Positions 8,991 through 18,497 of a stretch of 33,357 nucleotides of DNA are shown here, one piece after another (the first letter of the stretch is position 1; each line of letters opens with the position of its first letter). The notes under the pieces are model-generated. The model did no database searches. It was not told the origin of the DNA and saw only the letters and a program-made list of their open reading frames with translations. Made by a program: the position numbers and the translations under genes. This DNA is from Actinomycetota bacterium. GTDB taxonomy: Bacteria; Actinomycetota; Aquicultoria; Subteraquimicrobiales; Subteraquimicrobiaceae. The stretch lies in NCBI GenBank assembly GCA_040755895.1, contig JBFMAG010000120.1, positions 1 to 33,357 on the forward strand, given 5' to 3'.

Positions 8991-9170
8991 TTAGTTGATG
9001 ATCCACTTATGGCGGAAAAAATAAGTGCGGTTCCTTCGGCCCTGCGAGGCAAGTTTTTGTAGACAATCTTCACAAATTACCCAGATCTCATCGCCATTCC
9101 GGGCCCATAAATCTATCCCCGATAAATATTTCAATTGTTTCCCACAATATTTACATCTGGCAAGCTTCAT
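8991..9170 (-). CDS. Small zinc-ribbon-like protein (two CxxC motifs), 59 aa
   Basis: Reading the minus strand from ATG at 9168-9170 gives a 59-residue protein ending with TAA at 8991-8993. It starts MKLARCKYCGKQL and has CxxC pairs at Cys6/Cys9 and Cys33/Cys36 (VICEDCLQKL), the spacing of a small zinc ribbon. A modest Shine-Dalgarno (GAAGGGA) precedes the start. It is the next gene downstream of V-ATPase subunit D on the same strand, about 140 bp away, and could be read through from that operon. The function is unknown. This is the only gene-like content in the gap 8931-9308. Confidence 0.6.
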   Translation of the reverse strand: MKLARCKYCGKQLKYLSGIDLWARNGDEIWVICEDCLQKLASQGRRNRTYFFRHKWIIN

Positions 9171-9308
9171 TTTTCTTCCCTTCAGGAGGCAAAAAGACTA
9201 TTTTTAAATATATCGGTTAAAAAAAGAAAAATATTTAATCTGGAATCGAATTTGAGGGAACTGAGGAGATGAGGGCTCTGGAGCTCAGCTTCTGAACTCC
9301 TGAGCTGA

Positions 9309-9935
9309 TTAAATGGCGGCTTCGCTGACCATCTCTTTTATCACCATGAGCTGGGTGCGATAGGAGCGCTCCATCTCATCCAGCTTCATGGTCACGTAAC
9401 GAACGGCTTCTTCCAACTGCGGGATGAGGACGTGTTCCAAAGCGTTGACGCGGCGACGAGTCTTTTCTATCTCTAAAGCCAAGAGCTCTACAGCTTTTTC
9501 GACCTCTGCCAATTGGATCATCAACGGTAGGACTTTATTGAAGGTTTGTAGAGCATCATCCAAAATCGCTGGAGTAGTACTCAAACCATAGCAGTCGAAG
9601 GTTCCCTTCTGCTGCAATCCAATTTGTGGCACAGCCACTCCCATCAAGGTCTTCTGTAAGACATCAACGGAGACTTCAGCATGGGGATAAAGTAGAGCTT
9701 CTTCTATGACTTCAATGGCGACTTCGGATCGGGCAAGGGCAAATAATAAATAAGCCTGGGTCAGTTTCTCTTCCACTTCCTGTCGAAGGATACGATTTCT
9801 GCGAATGAGGATAAAGAACTGCTTCATCAGCTCATCTAACTTATCCTTAAGGAGCTTATGTCCTCGCTTTGCGATCTCCGTTCGCTTCTTCAACTTCAAT
9901 AATTCCATTCGATTGGGATTGACTTTAATCGCCAC
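9309..9935 (-). CDS. atpD: V-type ATP synthase/ATPase subunit D (central stalk)
   Basis: 208 residues, last gene of the V/A-ATPase cluster. Subunit D is the long coiled-coil shaft that, with F, couples rotation in the A3B3 head to the membrane ring. The N-terminal VNPNRMELLKLKKR motif, the long N- and C-terminal helices, and a central short-hairpin region are typical, and the length is normal for the family. An 80-bp gap separates it from atpB. Downstream, an imperfect hairpin around 9279-9308 (AGCTCAG/CTGAGCT) lacks a T-run and is not a clear terminator. Confidence 0.95.
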   Translation of the reverse strand: MAIKVNPNRMELLKLKKRTEIAKRGHKLLKDKLDELMKQFFILIRRNRILRQEVEEKLTQAYLLFALARSEVAIEVIEEALLYPHAEVSVDVLQKTLMGVAVPQIGLQQKGTFDCYGLSTTPAILDDALQTFNKVLPLMIQLAEVEKAVELLALEIEKTRRRVNALEHVLIPQLEEAVRYVTMKLDEMERSYRTQLMVIKEMVSEAAI

Positions 9936-10015
9936 TATTGTTCACCTTCGGCTCTAAGCTGTAAGAATTAAGCCAACATTAGCCAACCCTTTCCTTAATC
10001 CTTAATCGTGTATCT

Positions 10016-11413
10016 TTAGCTGCTGGCTGCCTCTTTAACAAGGTACTTGCTCATGTATTTCTCAACGTACTCACCACGCACTCTCTTGAGCTCTGCTCTG
10101 GGTAGGACGGAAATCAGCTCCCAGCCGAGATCCAAGGTTTCTTCGATGGATCTCTCTTCGTATTCTCCCTGGCGTACGAACCGATCTTCAAAGGCATCGG
10201 AAAAATCGGCGAATTGTTTATCCGCCTCAGATAAGGCGGCTTCTCCCAGAATGACGGCAAGTTCTTTGGCCTCCCTTCCTCGAGCATACGCGGCAAATAA
10301 CTGATTGGAAATGTCGGAGTGGTCCTCTCTAGTTTTTTCTGGACCGATTCCCCTTTCCTTCAACCTCGATAGAGAGGGTAATACATCGATGGGGGGATAA
10401 ATGCCCTTACGGTGAAGATCTCGGCTCAGCATGATCTGCCCTTCCGTAATGTAACCAGTTAAGTCGGGGATGGGATGGGTCTTGTCATCCTCGGGCATGG
10501 TGAGTATGGGAATCTGGGTGATGGAACCCTTCTTCCCCTTGATGCGACCGGCTCGCTCATACATCGTCGCCAGGTCAGTGTAAAGATAACCTGGATAACC
10601 CCTTCTTCCGGGAACTTCTTTTCTGGCAGCGGAAACCTCCCGAAGAGCCTCGCAATAGTAGGTCATATCGATCAGTATCACCAGGACGTGCATGTCCAAA
10701 TCGAAGGCGAGATACTCCGCCGCCGTCAAAGCAACCCTGGGGGTGGCAATTCGCTCCACCGCTGGATCGTCGGCAAGATTGATGAAAAGCACCGCTCTCT
10801 CAATTGCTGCGGTCCTTCGGAACTCAGTGATGAAGTAATTTGCTTCTTCAAAGGTGATGCCCATGGCGGCAAAAACCACAGCAAATTCCTCTTCCTTTCC
10901 CAAAACTTTACTTTGACGAGCTATCTGAGCCGCAATTTGTGAATGAGGAAGTCCAGCACCGGAGAAAACGGGAAGCTTTTGACCCCTAACCAGAGGGTTC
11001 AATCCATCGATGGCTGAAATCCCAGTTTGAATGAAGTCGGTGGGATAATCCCTGGCATATGGGTTTATGGGGCTACCGTGAATATCCATTCTCTTTTCGG
11101 GAATGATCTTGGGACCTCCATCGATGGGTCTTCCCAAGCCGTCAAAGATTCTCCCCAGAATATCTCGGGAGACGGCAAAATCCAATCCCCTCCCCAAAAA
11201 CTTCACCCTGGTCTGGGTGATGTTTAATCCCTGGGTACTTTCAAAGACCTGGACCAAAGCCGTTTCTTTGGAAACTTCCAACACATTTCCCAACCCCACG
11301 AATCCATCGGGGAATTCCAGCTCCACAAGTTCCCCATACTTCACATCCGTCACTTTCTCCACCAAGAGAAGGGGTCCCACAACATCGCGAATTGTCAGAT
11401 ACTCTTTGGGCAT
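10016..11413 (-). CDS. atpB: V-type ATP synthase/ATPase subunit B
   Basis: About 465 residues, the non-catalytic nucleotide-binding subunit alternating with A in the head. It lacks a true P-loop, having [12 protein letters not shown] instead, as is normal for B subunits. It also shows the family segments [15 protein letters not shown] and [22 protein letters not shown]. The frame is open to 11443, but ATG 11413 is the right start: GGAGGGGGGAG lies just upstream, and the subunit A stop is separated from this ATG by one base (TGA-T-ATG), giving tight translational coupling. It follows A directly, as in Thermus-type operons. Confidence 0.96.
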   Translation of the reverse strand: MPKEYLTIRDVVGPLLLVEKVTDVKYGELVELEFPDGFVGLGNVLEVSKETALVQVFESTQGLNITQTRVKFLGRGLDFAVSRDILGRIFDGLGRPIDGGPKIIPEKRMDIHGSPINPYARDYPTDFIQTGISAIDGLNPLVRGQKLPVFSGAGLPHSQIAAQIARQSKVLGKEEEFAVVFAAMGITFEEANYFITEFRRTAAIERAVLFINLADDPAVERIATPRVALTAAEYLAFDLDMHVLVILIDMTYYCEALREVSAARKEVPGRRGYPGYLYTDLATMYERAGRIKGKKGSITQIPILTMPEDDKTHPIPDLTGYITEGQIMLSRDLHRKGIYPPIDVLPSLSRLKERGIGPEKTREDHSDISNQLFAAYARGREAKELAVILGEAALSEADKQFADFSDAFEDRFVRQGEYEERSIEETLDLGWELISVLPRAELKRVRGEYVEKYMSKYLVKEAASS

Positions 11414-11414
11414 A

Positions 11415-13199
11415 TCAACTCCCCCCTCCACGAGCCATCTCACCTATAGGAGTGGGGGTCTTGAGCTCGGAAATTACCTCTTTCTCAAGCTCACCGAAGG
11501 TCTCCAACTCCCCCTCCGGAACATATTTAGCCTTGGCAATTTTCTCTCTAATGGGAGTGTTTAAGATATCCTGCAGGGGTTTGCCATCCTCCAGAGCCTG
11601 CAAGGCTTGATGATGGAAGGTCATGATCAACTTGAGCATCAGGTACTGCTTCTTAAGGGAAGTGAAGGTATCATCCATATGATACGCATTTTGCTGCAGA
11701 AAATCCTCCCTAATGGACTTGGCCGTTTCCATGACCACCCGCTCATGGGTGGATAAGGCCTCGATTCCAACGAGCCTTACTATCTCCTTCAGTTCGGATT
11801 CCCTCTGTAAAATTCTCATGGCCTCGTCATGTAAATCCCTAAAGTCTGGTGATATCTCCTCCGACCAATGTTCCTTTATCTTATCCAGATAGAGAGAATA
11901 ACTGATGAGCCAGTCGATTGCCGGGAAATGCCTCTGGTAAGCGAGCCAGTCCACCAATCCCCAGAAGACTTTGACGACGCGCAGGGTATTTTGAACCACG
12001 GGCTCGGAAAGATCGCCACCGGGTGGAGAAACGGAGCCTATTACGGTGATGGAGCCCTCACGATTTTTGCTTCCCAGACAGACTACTCTCCCTGCCCTCT
12101 CATAGAAAGCCGCGAGCCTCGTACCCAGATAAGCTGGGAAACCCTCCTCTCCGGGCATCTCCTCGAGCCTCCCCGATATTTCCCTCAAGGCTTCCGCCCA
12201 TCTCGAGGTGGAATCGGCCTGAAGAGCGACGTTGTATCCCATATCCCTAAAGTATTCGGCAATGGTAATTCCGGTATAAACGGATGCCTCCCTGGCAGCT
12301 ACGGGCATATTTGAGGTGTTGGCGATCAAAACCGTTCGCTTCATGAGGGGCTGTCCGGTATACGGATCGATGAGCTCGGGAAAATCTATCAAGACCTCGG
12401 TCATCTCATTCCCTCGTTCACCGCAGCCGATGAATAGGATTATTTCTGCATCCGCCCATCTGGAAAATTGATGTTGAATTACAGTTTTCCCGCTTCCGAA
12501 GGGTCCGGGGACACAAGCTGTTCCGCCTTTAGCCACGGGGAAAAAGGCATCCACCACCCGTTGTCCCGTGACCAATGGTATAGCAGGGGGTAGCTTCTCC
12601 TTATAGGGACGGGGTCTTCTCACGGGCCATCTCTGGAGCATTCTGATGGGATGCTCTTTGCCATCCTCGGATACCACGATGGCTACGGTATCCTCAACGG
12701 TAAACTCACCCGAGTATATCTCCTTGACCGCGCCTTCTATCCCCGGGGGGACCATGATGCGGTGTTCGATTATGGGAGTTTCCTGTACCACGCCTATGAT
12801 ATCACCGGGAGAGACCTTATCGCCGGAGGAAACCTTGGGTACAAAGGTCCATTTCTTTGTCCTATCCAAACCCGGCTCCTCCACACCGCGAACCACGAAA
12901 TCACCAATTTTGCTTCGGATGATATCCAGGGGGCGTTGCACTCCATCGTAAATGGATTGAAGAAGCCCTGGTCCAAGCTCCACACTTAGGGGCTCGCCGG
13001 TGTCATAAACGGGGTCTCCGGGACCCAATCCCACGGTCTCCTCGTAAACCTGGATGGATGCAGTATCTCCCCTGAGTTCGATGATCTCTCCCATGAGCCT
13101 CTGATGGCCCACTTTAACCAGGTCATACATCTTTGCACCCTCAAGGCCCTCGGCCACTACGAGGGGACCTGATACCTTTATGATCCTGCCTTGCCTCAT
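11415..13199 (-). CDS. atpA: V-type ATP synthase/ATPase catalytic subunit A
   Basis: 594 residues, catalytic subunit hydrolysing or making ATP. The Walker A motif GPFGSGKT is at residues 232-239. The non-homologous insert that distinguishes V/A-type A from F-type beta lies between about 110 and 190. The signature [20 protein letters not shown] is present, followed by [13 protein letters not shown]. Length is as expected. It is preceded by a 97-bp intercistronic gap that can fold into a long imperfect stem, and followed one base later by atpB. Confidence 0.97.
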   Translation of the reverse strand: MRQGRIIKVSGPLVVAEGLEGAKMYDLVKVGHQRLMGEIIELRGDTASIQVYEETVGLGPGDPVYDTGEPLSVELGPGLLQSIYDGVQRPLDIIRSKIGDFVVRGVEEPGLDRTKKWTFVPKVSSGDKVSPGDIIGVVQETPIIEHRIMVPPGIEGAVKEIYSGEFTVEDTVAIVVSEDGKEHPIRMLQRWPVRRPRPYKEKLPPAIPLVTGQRVVDAFFPVAKGGTACVPGPFGSGKTVIQHQFSRWADAEIILFIGCGERGNEMTEVLIDFPELIDPYTGQPLMKRTVLIANTSNMPVAAREASVYTGITIAEYFRDMGYNVALQADSTSRWAEALREISGRLEEMPGEEGFPAYLGTRLAAFYERAGRVVCLGSKNREGSITVIGSVSPPGGDLSEPVVQNTLRVVKVFWGLVDWLAYQRHFPAIDWLISYSLYLDKIKEHWSEEISPDFRDLHDEAMRILQRESELKEIVRLVGIEALSTHERVVMETAKSIREDFLQQNAYHMDDTFTSLKKQYLMLKLIMTFHHQALQALEDGKPLQDILNTPIREKIAKAKYVPEGELETFGELEKEVISELKTPTPIGEMARGGGS

Positions 13200-13216
13200 T
13201 ACTCATCCTCCTCGCC

Positions 13217-13295
13217 TTGTGCCTCATCCTAGCTCCAGTTCCTATTCTTCACCATTTTTTACCGTGGAACAAGGAGCAAAAGCACAGAGGCACAA
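13217..13295. repeat. Fold-back (imperfect long stem) between atpF and atpA
   Basis: TTGTGCCTC (13217-13225) and GAGGCACAA (13287-13295) are perfect complements. Inside them, GCTCC-a-GTTCC pairs with GGAAC-aa-GGAGC, giving a two-part stem around a loop of roughly 25 bases. It occupies most of the only sizeable gap within the head-and-stalk genes F-A-B, so it may affect processing or relative expression. Alternatively it may be an inserted repeat. Confidence 0.55.
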
Positions 13296-13296
13296 A

Positions 13297-13623
13297 TTAT
13301 TCTTCCTCTTCTTTGGCCAGAATATCGACGCCAACCGCCTTTTCCACTATTCTTCTTAAGCGTTGCAAACCCAGACCGACGCCCCCAGTGGTTGGCGGTA
13401 TCACCACCATCGCTGGTTTGAGCTTTTCCGCAACCTCCGCGAACAAATCCTTTATCTCCAGATATATGGGCTCTGTGACGATGACCACACCATAATCCAG
13501 ATCTTTAATCCGGGGCCAAATATCCCTTGCTTCCTTTGTATTCACAACGGGATAGGCATCCATCCCCAAAGCCGTGAATCCCAAAACGGATGTTTTGTCT
13601 CCAATTATGGCGACCTTAGACAT
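13297..13623 (-). CDS. atpF: V-type ATP synthase/ATPase subunit F (central stalk)
   Basis: 108 residues, the small Rossmann-like stalk subunit that binds D. It begins MSKVAIIGDKTSVLGFTALG, contains the family VVIVTEPIYLEI segment, and ends in a short charged tail. The start overlaps the end of atpC by eight bases, which indicates translational coupling. Length is typical. Confidence 0.95.
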   Translation of the reverse strand: MSKVAIIGDKTSVLGFTALGMDAYPVVNTKEARDIWPRIKDLDYGVVIVTEPIYLEIKDLFAEVAEKLKPAMVVIPPTTGGVGLGLQRLRRIVEKAVGVDILAKEEEE

Positions 13624-14635
13624 ATAGATCTCGAATCCTTTCCCTTATTTTATCCTTGGGCACATTATTTAGCCTTCCGGTGAGGATTATCCTCACCATA
13701 TTTACCTCACTCTCCTTGGCTAAGATGTAACCTACCATTGGCTCCAAACCCACAGGGACATATTTCGCCTTCTTGGCGTGATTCAAAACGAAATTATCGG
13801 CCAATTTATCAAAAATGGATAAATCGATCCTCTTTTCCTCTTTAAAGATAGTTTTAAGAAGATACGCGTAGGGAGTATTCTTCAACCGCTCTAGTAAACT
13901 ATCCAAGGGTTCCTCATAAAGGGCGATGAATATTTCCTTGTCGATTGAACCATTATCGAACAAAGCTTGGAAAATAAAATCCTTCTTCCTCCCCAGGTTT
14001 TTGGCTCTTAAGAAAGTTTTGATATTTCCCAGGTCTATAAATATTTTAACCAAATCCTGAAGAAAATCATTTCTTTGCGAGACCGCCAATCCATATAACA
14101 GTTTATAAAGCTCTCCATCCAAAACGATGTCGATTTGCTGAGCATCCCTTTCCTTTTCGAACCGATGCATGGCCTCTTTTACGCCTTGGCGATAAACCTC
14201 AGGTAATTCATCCACAATTCCCTGCTCGATTGAATCCCTGGCTTTCTGCACATCCAAGAGTCCCAGATAAGACCAGATATGCTCTCCGGTCTCCTGCTTA
14301 TACTTGGTCTTAAGGAGGACTTTTAAATTGTGAAAATCGTATCTCAGCCGAAAGAATGAGATTATATTGCGCTCGCGAGTTAACTCATCCAAAAAATCGT
14401 AGACTCTGGCCAAATACTTGTGGAGGGCCTCTTCGATATCGTCAATCGTCCGTACGTTCTCAAAGAATTCCCCATAATCGGTCTCCGCCAATATCCGCAA
14501 CTGGTCGGAGAAATCATCCGCCTCCACCAACCTCTCCATCCTATGGCGAGTGAATAGTTTATTCTCAAGTACCTTTATCCTCCCAGTGGCGACACCATAT
14601 TTTATTGGATCAATAAAAATCTGCAACCTTGTCAT
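13616..14635 (-). CDS. atpC: V-type ATP synthase/ATPase subunit C (AhaC/NtpC-like)
   Basis: 339 residues, the funnel-shaped helical adaptor that links the central stalk to the rotor ring (the d-type subunit of eukaryotic V-ATPase). The sequence is all helical and charged, with YGVATGRIKVLE near the start and the family-typical RAKNLGRKKDFI in the middle. The start lies inside the unusual 3' extension of atpE (26-bp overlap), and the end overlaps atpF by eight bases. Confidence 0.92.
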   Translation of the reverse strand: MTRLQIFIDPIKYGVATGRIKVLENKLFTRHRMERLVEADDFSDQLRILAETDYGEFFENVRTIDDIEEALHKYLARVYDFLDELTRERNIISFFRLRYDFHNLKVLLKTKYKQETGEHIWSYLGLLDVQKARDSIEQGIVDELPEVYRQGVKEAMHRFEKERDAQQIDIVLDGELYKLLYGLAVSQRNDFLQDLVKIFIDLGNIKTFLRAKNLGRKKDFIFQALFDNGSIDKEIFIALYEEPLDSLLERLKNTPYAYLLKTIFKEEKRIDLSIFDKLADNFVLNHAKKAKYVPVGLEPMVGYILAKESEVNMVRIILTGRLNNVPKDKIRERIRDLYV

Positions 14636-15335
14636 TCTCTTCTTTTAAACTGGTTAGTGGCGTTGTTTGGTGATTAGTGATTCGCTTTCCTTCGTCCTTC
14701 GCCCCTCGTCCTTCGTCCTTCAACCTTGAACTTTCAACCTCTCCAAAGAGTGTTTTTAATACTTGGGGCTCTATTTCCTCTCTCAGTGTTTCGAGCAGTG
14801 CAGGGAAAGAGTTATTCGCCTCGATTTTATCCGACCTAAGGATAAAACCACCTCTTATATCCCTCGTTTCCTCGGCTAATTTTAAGTTGCCCTTCTTGCC
14901 TTGTTTAACTAAGATAGAATTTACCTCTTCCACAAAATTGTTGGTGATTCGCTCCCTATCGCGGGGTGAGAGGATGATTTCCTCCTTTCCCGTTGTCGCT
15001 GCATTTACTATCATCTTTTTCAACAGCTCTTGATATTCCTTGGATCGGAGAGATAAGAGTTTGTCCAAAGCTCCTTTAAAGGCGGCTCCCACAGCATCTT
15101 GTTTTTGAGAGAGGATGGAATTGCGAGCTTCCAGCCGAGCCAGAGATAATATCCTTTTCTTCTCCCCCTCAGCCTGAGCTTGAGCAGTGGCAAGAATTTT
15201 AGATTTTATGGATTCTGCTTCCTTCCCCGCCGACTCCAGGATCTCATCCGCCTTCGCCTTCGCCTCATCCCTTATGTAGCTGGCGTCTTTTTCAGCATCG
15301 CTTTTGATTCGCTCGAGTATTTTCTCTATAGGCAT
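14610..15335 (-). CDS. atpE: V-type ATP synthase/ATPase subunit E (peripheral stalk) with repeat-derived C-terminal tail
   Basis: 241 residues. The first 200 or so are a normal subunit E: a long N-terminal helix (IKSDAEKDASYIRDEAKAKA) that pairs with subunit H/G, and a C-terminal head ending about LKTLFGEVE. The last 40 residues (from SSRLKDEGRGAKDEG onward) are extra. Their DNA contains near-tandem GAAGGACGA units and then a run that reads on into atpC. The tail is low in complexity and unlike other E subunits I know, so I infer that an intergenic repeat removed the normal stop. It follows atpK by 24 bp. Confidence 0.92.
   Translation of the reverse strand: MPIEKILERIKSDAEKDASYIRDEAKAKADEILESAGKEAESIKSKILATAQAQAEGEKKRILSLARLEARNSILSQKQDAVGAAFKGALDKLLSLRSKEYQELLKKMIVNAATTGKEEIILSPRDRERITNNFVEEVNSILVKQGKKGNLKLAEETRDIRGGFILRSDKIEANNSFPALLETLREEIEPQVLKTLFGEVESSRLKDEGRGAKDEGKRITNHQTTPLTSLKEENDKVADFY
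14672..14740. repeat. GAAGGACGA-type short-period repeat read as the atpE tail
   Basis: On the minus strand, units close to GAAGGACGA occur four times in a row with small changes (including GAGGGGCGA), flanked by TTCAAGGTTGAAGG. A similar string (AGGTTCAAGGTTGAAGG on the minus strand) occurs in the intergenic gap near 32780-32800. That suggests a dispersed repeat rather than coding sequence. Confidence 0.5.
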
Positions 15336-15359
15336 TTGGAAACCACCAATTCCTTTAGA

Positions 15360-15848
15360 TTACATACCAGCTTTTATGGAGAGTAAGAGAATGATTGAGA
15401 CTATCAACGATAGTGCAGCGTAAGTTTCCACCAAGGCAGGGAGAATCAACGCTTTACCAGCTTCCTCTGTTCTTTTAGCAACCATGCCCGCGGCACCCAC
15501 CGAGGTCAATCCCTGATAAATCGCCGAAACCAGACACGCGAAACAGACTGGCATACATGCGAGGAAAATTTGAAATCCCTGAGGGGATGTTAATTTACCA
15601 CCCTCTCCACCAATGAGTCCAAAGAAGAAGACGACCAAAACGGCGGTGATGAAACCGTAAATTCCCTGGGTTCCAGGTATGGCACAAAGGGGAAGAAGCC
15701 CTCCAAATTTTTCAGGGTCTTCCACAAGTATTCCAGCTGCGACATTTGCTATGTAGGTGATGCCGATTGAGGAACCGATTCCTCCCCCAATTGCCGCGGC
15801 TGCTGCCCCTGCAAGAGCCCAATGAAATCCAGATAATCCCAAAATCAT
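15360..15848 (-). CDS. atpK: V-type ATP synthase/ATPase proteolipid subunit K (rotor ring, Na+-type residues)
   Basis: 162 residues in four transmembrane helices, a double-hairpin proteolipid like Enterococcus hirae NtpK. The ion-carrying glutamate is present only in the second hairpin (Glu141 in LVETYAALS). The residues that bind Na+ in NtpK have counterparts here: PGTQG gives Thr60 and Gln61, YQG gives Gln112, plus Glu141. The first ligand (a leucine backbone in NtpK) is Ile57. This set predicts Na+ rather than H+ translocation, though that is inferred from residues alone. Gly-rich GAAAAAIGGGIGSSIG in helix 1 is typical. It is followed by atpE. Confidence 0.95.
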   Translation of the reverse strand: MILGLSGFHWALAGAAAAAIGGGIGSSIGITYIANVAAGILVEDPEKFGGLLPLCAIPGTQGIYGFITAVLVVFFFGLIGGEGGKLTSPQGFQIFLACMPVCFACLVSAIYQGLTSVGAAGMVAKRTEEAGKALILPALVETYAALSLIVSIILLLSIKAGM

Positions 15849-15916
15849 ACCTTCTGCCCCCTTTCGCTTTTTAAAGAATAAACATACCCTCCTTCATTTT
15901 ATAAAATTCTCAAAAT

Positions 15917-18136
15917 TTAATCGTACTTGAGGATCAAATGCCTGGTTTGGAGCTTAAAGGGCTCGAATCTGCGACCTCCGTCGAAGTAAAAATACTTGAA
16001 GAATTCCACATACTGAAGCCTGAGTGGATGCACGAAGGCGCCAAGGAGATTTATCACAAAATTGAAGATATGCCCAACGGTCAAGAGCAGAACCATTAGG
16101 ATGATCCCCAAGAAAGGTATTCCCAACAACATCCTCCCGAGCATATTGATGACCCAACCAATTAAAATCGTCGCCAGACCTAAAGCCATGAGACGAGCAT
16201 AAGAAAGAAAATCCGTTATAAATCCGGACATTCCGTAAAGATTATATAGTCCACTTGCAAATCGCACTAATGCACTTCTTGAAGATTTACTGAAAAGCCC
16301 GACTAATATGGCAAAGCCGATTAATTTGAAAAAGACACCCGATGAAGTGTGGCCCGAAAGGAGCGTTAAAACCCAACCACAAATGGAAACCAGGAAAAAG
16401 ATGGAAAATACCATTCCCCAAAAACCTCGCAGGGCTTTGCCCAACTTTTCACCCTTTATGCCCTCACACATCTCACGCCATAAGGAGCAACAATTGCTTA
16501 AATATCTGCCTTGAAGGAAGATAACGAACAAGATTCCTAAACCCACCGCCCACGTAGCTTTTGGATAAAGATATTTGAACACGGGTGATGGGGTCTTGGA
16601 CATTTTCTCTCCTAGCCAACAACCCAGCCATAAGAGTACGGCGGGTAGAAACAGAAAGGTGGGAATCTGATCGAAGACGACATCTGTTATCCTTTGATTT
16701 TTAAGATTGTTGACGGCTTGGAGGGTTACTCCGAAACAGACGTGAATAATGCCCAAAGCGATGGAGAGAAACAAGAACAACTGAGCATCATCGACCGGAT
16801 CGATGAGGACTAATCTTTTCAAGAAAGAAGGCAAGGAAGCAACATCTATACAAAAGTAACTGCCCGTTGGTACCCCGACGATCATGGAGGCTATCCCACC
16901 ATAGGCGAGTAGGTGAAAGAACCTCTTGACGTTTTCACTGACCTCCAATTTCTTGCTCATCCACCAACATGCAAGCGCTAACATCAAGCCATATCCCACG
17001 TCGCCCAGGCAAATCCCAAAGAAAAGGAAGAAGAACGGAGCAAGATAAGGAGTGGGGTCAACCTCATTGTAATCGGGGAGCCCATAAAGTCTGGTGAGAA
17101 CCTCAAAGGGTCGGAAGATTGGTTTATTTTTTAAAACTATGGGTGGCTGCTCGCCCTCCATAGGATCGGTGAAGGTTACCTCTATTTCCTCGGATATTTG
17201 ATTTATTTTCTCCTGAAATTCGGGTAAGCGTTCTGCTTCTACCCATCCCTCGATCATGAAAGCTTCCCTGGTATTGGCAAAATTCGCCTGAATTTCGGCT
17301 TTTCTCCGCTTATTTTCCAAAAAGTCATGGAGGACCCAAAGATCGGATTTTAAATATAGCAAATCCCTTATTTTTTTGATGATGCCTTCCTTCTCCCTTT
17401 CCAACTGGCTGCATTCTTTCTCAATTCTTTCGATTTCCTCCCGAGGACTCTTTACCAAAGCGGGGAAAAAGACCTGACGAAAACCATGTTTCTGAAGGAT
17501 GCCATAGACCTGATCGGAGTGCCTCTTCAAGAAGATGAGAAGAAAGTTTGAATCCTTAAAATCCTGGCTAACCAGGGTTAAATCGCTTTCTGCGACATTT
17601 TCCTCCAACTCCTTCTGCAAATCAGCATATTCCGGTGTGGGAACCTGTCCAATGAGGACCACAGTTTGTGCAGTCTCCCCGAGATCGCTCAAGTTAAGAT
17701 CGAGAGGCAACCAGGGCAGAAGGTCCTCCCTCAAGGTTTTGAGACGGGTTATCTCATTGCGAATATGGGCGAGCTGATTGTCCAAATTTTCACATTCTTC
17801 ATAAATATTATTAAACTCGATTTTATCCTCGATCTCGTTGAAACTGGTCCAGGCGACTTTGACCTTCTCCTTGATTAAACCGGATAAAAATCCCCCTTTT
17901 CTTTCCTCAAAATCCGCCAAAAAATCGAGGACAAATTGCACCTTGGAGAGGAGGAGTTCCAGATGTCCCAAATCTGGCTGATAATCGACTAGGAGAGGTT
18001 CCCAATCGGTTTCTGCAATCTCCTCCCTTAAATTCATGATGTGTAGCAAGCCCTGCTCGTTTAAAGTATCAACGAGCACTTGTCTTAAGGAATTATGGGC
18101 AACGAGATAAACTTTTTTCATCTTCACTACGGCCAC
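15917..18136 (-). CDS. atpI: V-type ATP synthase/ATPase subunit I (membrane stator)
   Basis: About 739 residues, counterpart of eukaryotic subunit a. Residues 1 to about 360 form a cytosolic, coiled-coil-rich arm that binds the peripheral stalks. From about 365 (APFFFLFFGICLGDVGYG) the protein has seven or eight transmembrane segments holding the ion half-channels, ending in a short cytosolic tail. GTG 18136 overlaps the last base of the upstream H stop (TAGTG). ATG 18121 five codons later (MKKVYLVAHN) is an alternative start and fits the usual family N-terminus. A 68-bp gap separates it from atpK. Confidence 0.95.
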   Translation of the reverse strand: MAVVKMKKVYLVAHNSLRQVLVDTLNEQGLLHIMNLREEIAETDWEPLLVDYQPDLGHLELLLSKVQFVLDFLADFEERKGGFLSGLIKEKVKVAWTSFNEIEDKIEFNNIYEECENLDNQLAHIRNEITRLKTLREDLLPWLPLDLNLSDLGETAQTVVLIGQVPTPEYADLQKELEENVAESDLTLVSQDFKDSNFLLIFLKRHSDQVYGILQKHGFRQVFFPALVKSPREEIERIEKECSQLEREKEGIIKKIRDLLYLKSDLWVLHDFLENKRRKAEIQANFANTREAFMIEGWVEAERLPEFQEKINQISEEIEVTFTDPMEGEQPPIVLKNKPIFRPFEVLTRLYGLPDYNEVDPTPYLAPFFFLFFGICLGDVGYGLMLALACWWMSKKLEVSENVKRFFHLLAYGGIASMIVGVPTGSYFCIDVASLPSFLKRLVLIDPVDDAQLFLFLSIALGIIHVCFGVTLQAVNNLKNQRITDVVFDQIPTFLFLPAVLLWLGCWLGEKMSKTPSPVFKYLYPKATWAVGLGILFVIFLQGRYLSNCCSLWREMCEGIKGEKLGKALRGFWGMVFSIFFLVSICGWVLTLLSGHTSSGVFFKLIGFAILVGLFSKSSRSALVRFASGLYNLYGMSGFITDFLSYARLMALGLATILIGWVINMLGRMLLGIPFLGIILMVLLLTVGHIFNFVINLLGAFVHPLRLQYVEFFKYFYFDGGRRFEPFKLQTRHLILKYD

Positions 18137-18444
18137 TAAGAAATCAACCTTTCCACGATGAGGTTTATCGCCTTCCGTAAATTTTCGCCGGCTACCTTGC
18201 TGATTTGCTTTCTTTTCTCCTCCGCCTCTCTCCTGATGGAGAGGGCTTCTTTCTCCGCTTTTTGCTTTATTTCTTCCTTTACTTTTTTTGATTCTTCTCT
18301 TGCTTCTTTCCTCGCCTTTTCAATGATTTCGGTGCCCTCACGGCGAGCTTTTTCTATAATTTCCGCCGCCTCTTGTTTGGCGTCTTCGATTAGTTGGTTG
18401 GCTTCCTGTTCAGTTTCGCGGATGACCTTAAGACGCTGGAGCAT
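18136..18444 (-). CDS. atpH: V/A-type ATPase peripheral-stalk subunit H (G-like coiled coil)
   Basis: 102 residues of nearly uninterrupted coiled coil rich in Ala, Glu and Lys (LIEDAKQEAAEIIEKARREG), as in archaeal AhaH or Thermus subunit G, the partner of E in the peripheral stalks. The frame is open to 18510, but ATG 18444 has AAAGGTGA upstream at the right distance and gives the usual protein length. It is the first gene of the ATPase operon, read from the promoter at 18498-18526. Confidence 0.85.
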   Translation of the reverse strand: MLQRLKVIRETEQEANQLIEDAKQEAAEIIEKARREGTEIIEKARKEAREESKKVKEEIKQKAEKEALSIRREAEEKRKQISKVAGENLRKAINLIVERLIS

Positions 18445-18497
18445 AATGTCACCTTTAAAAATGCTTGAAAGCCTGCAATTTTGCAAAGTCGAAAAAT

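Noticed and set aside
9279-9308. Hairpin AGCTCAG/CTGAGCT after atpD as a terminator
   Set aside because: No T-run follows, and a likely gene lies downstream on the same strand.
11414-11443. Upstream start of V-ATPase subunit B
   Set aside because: It would overlap atpA; ATG 11413 has a strong Shine-Dalgarno and gives the normal N-terminus.
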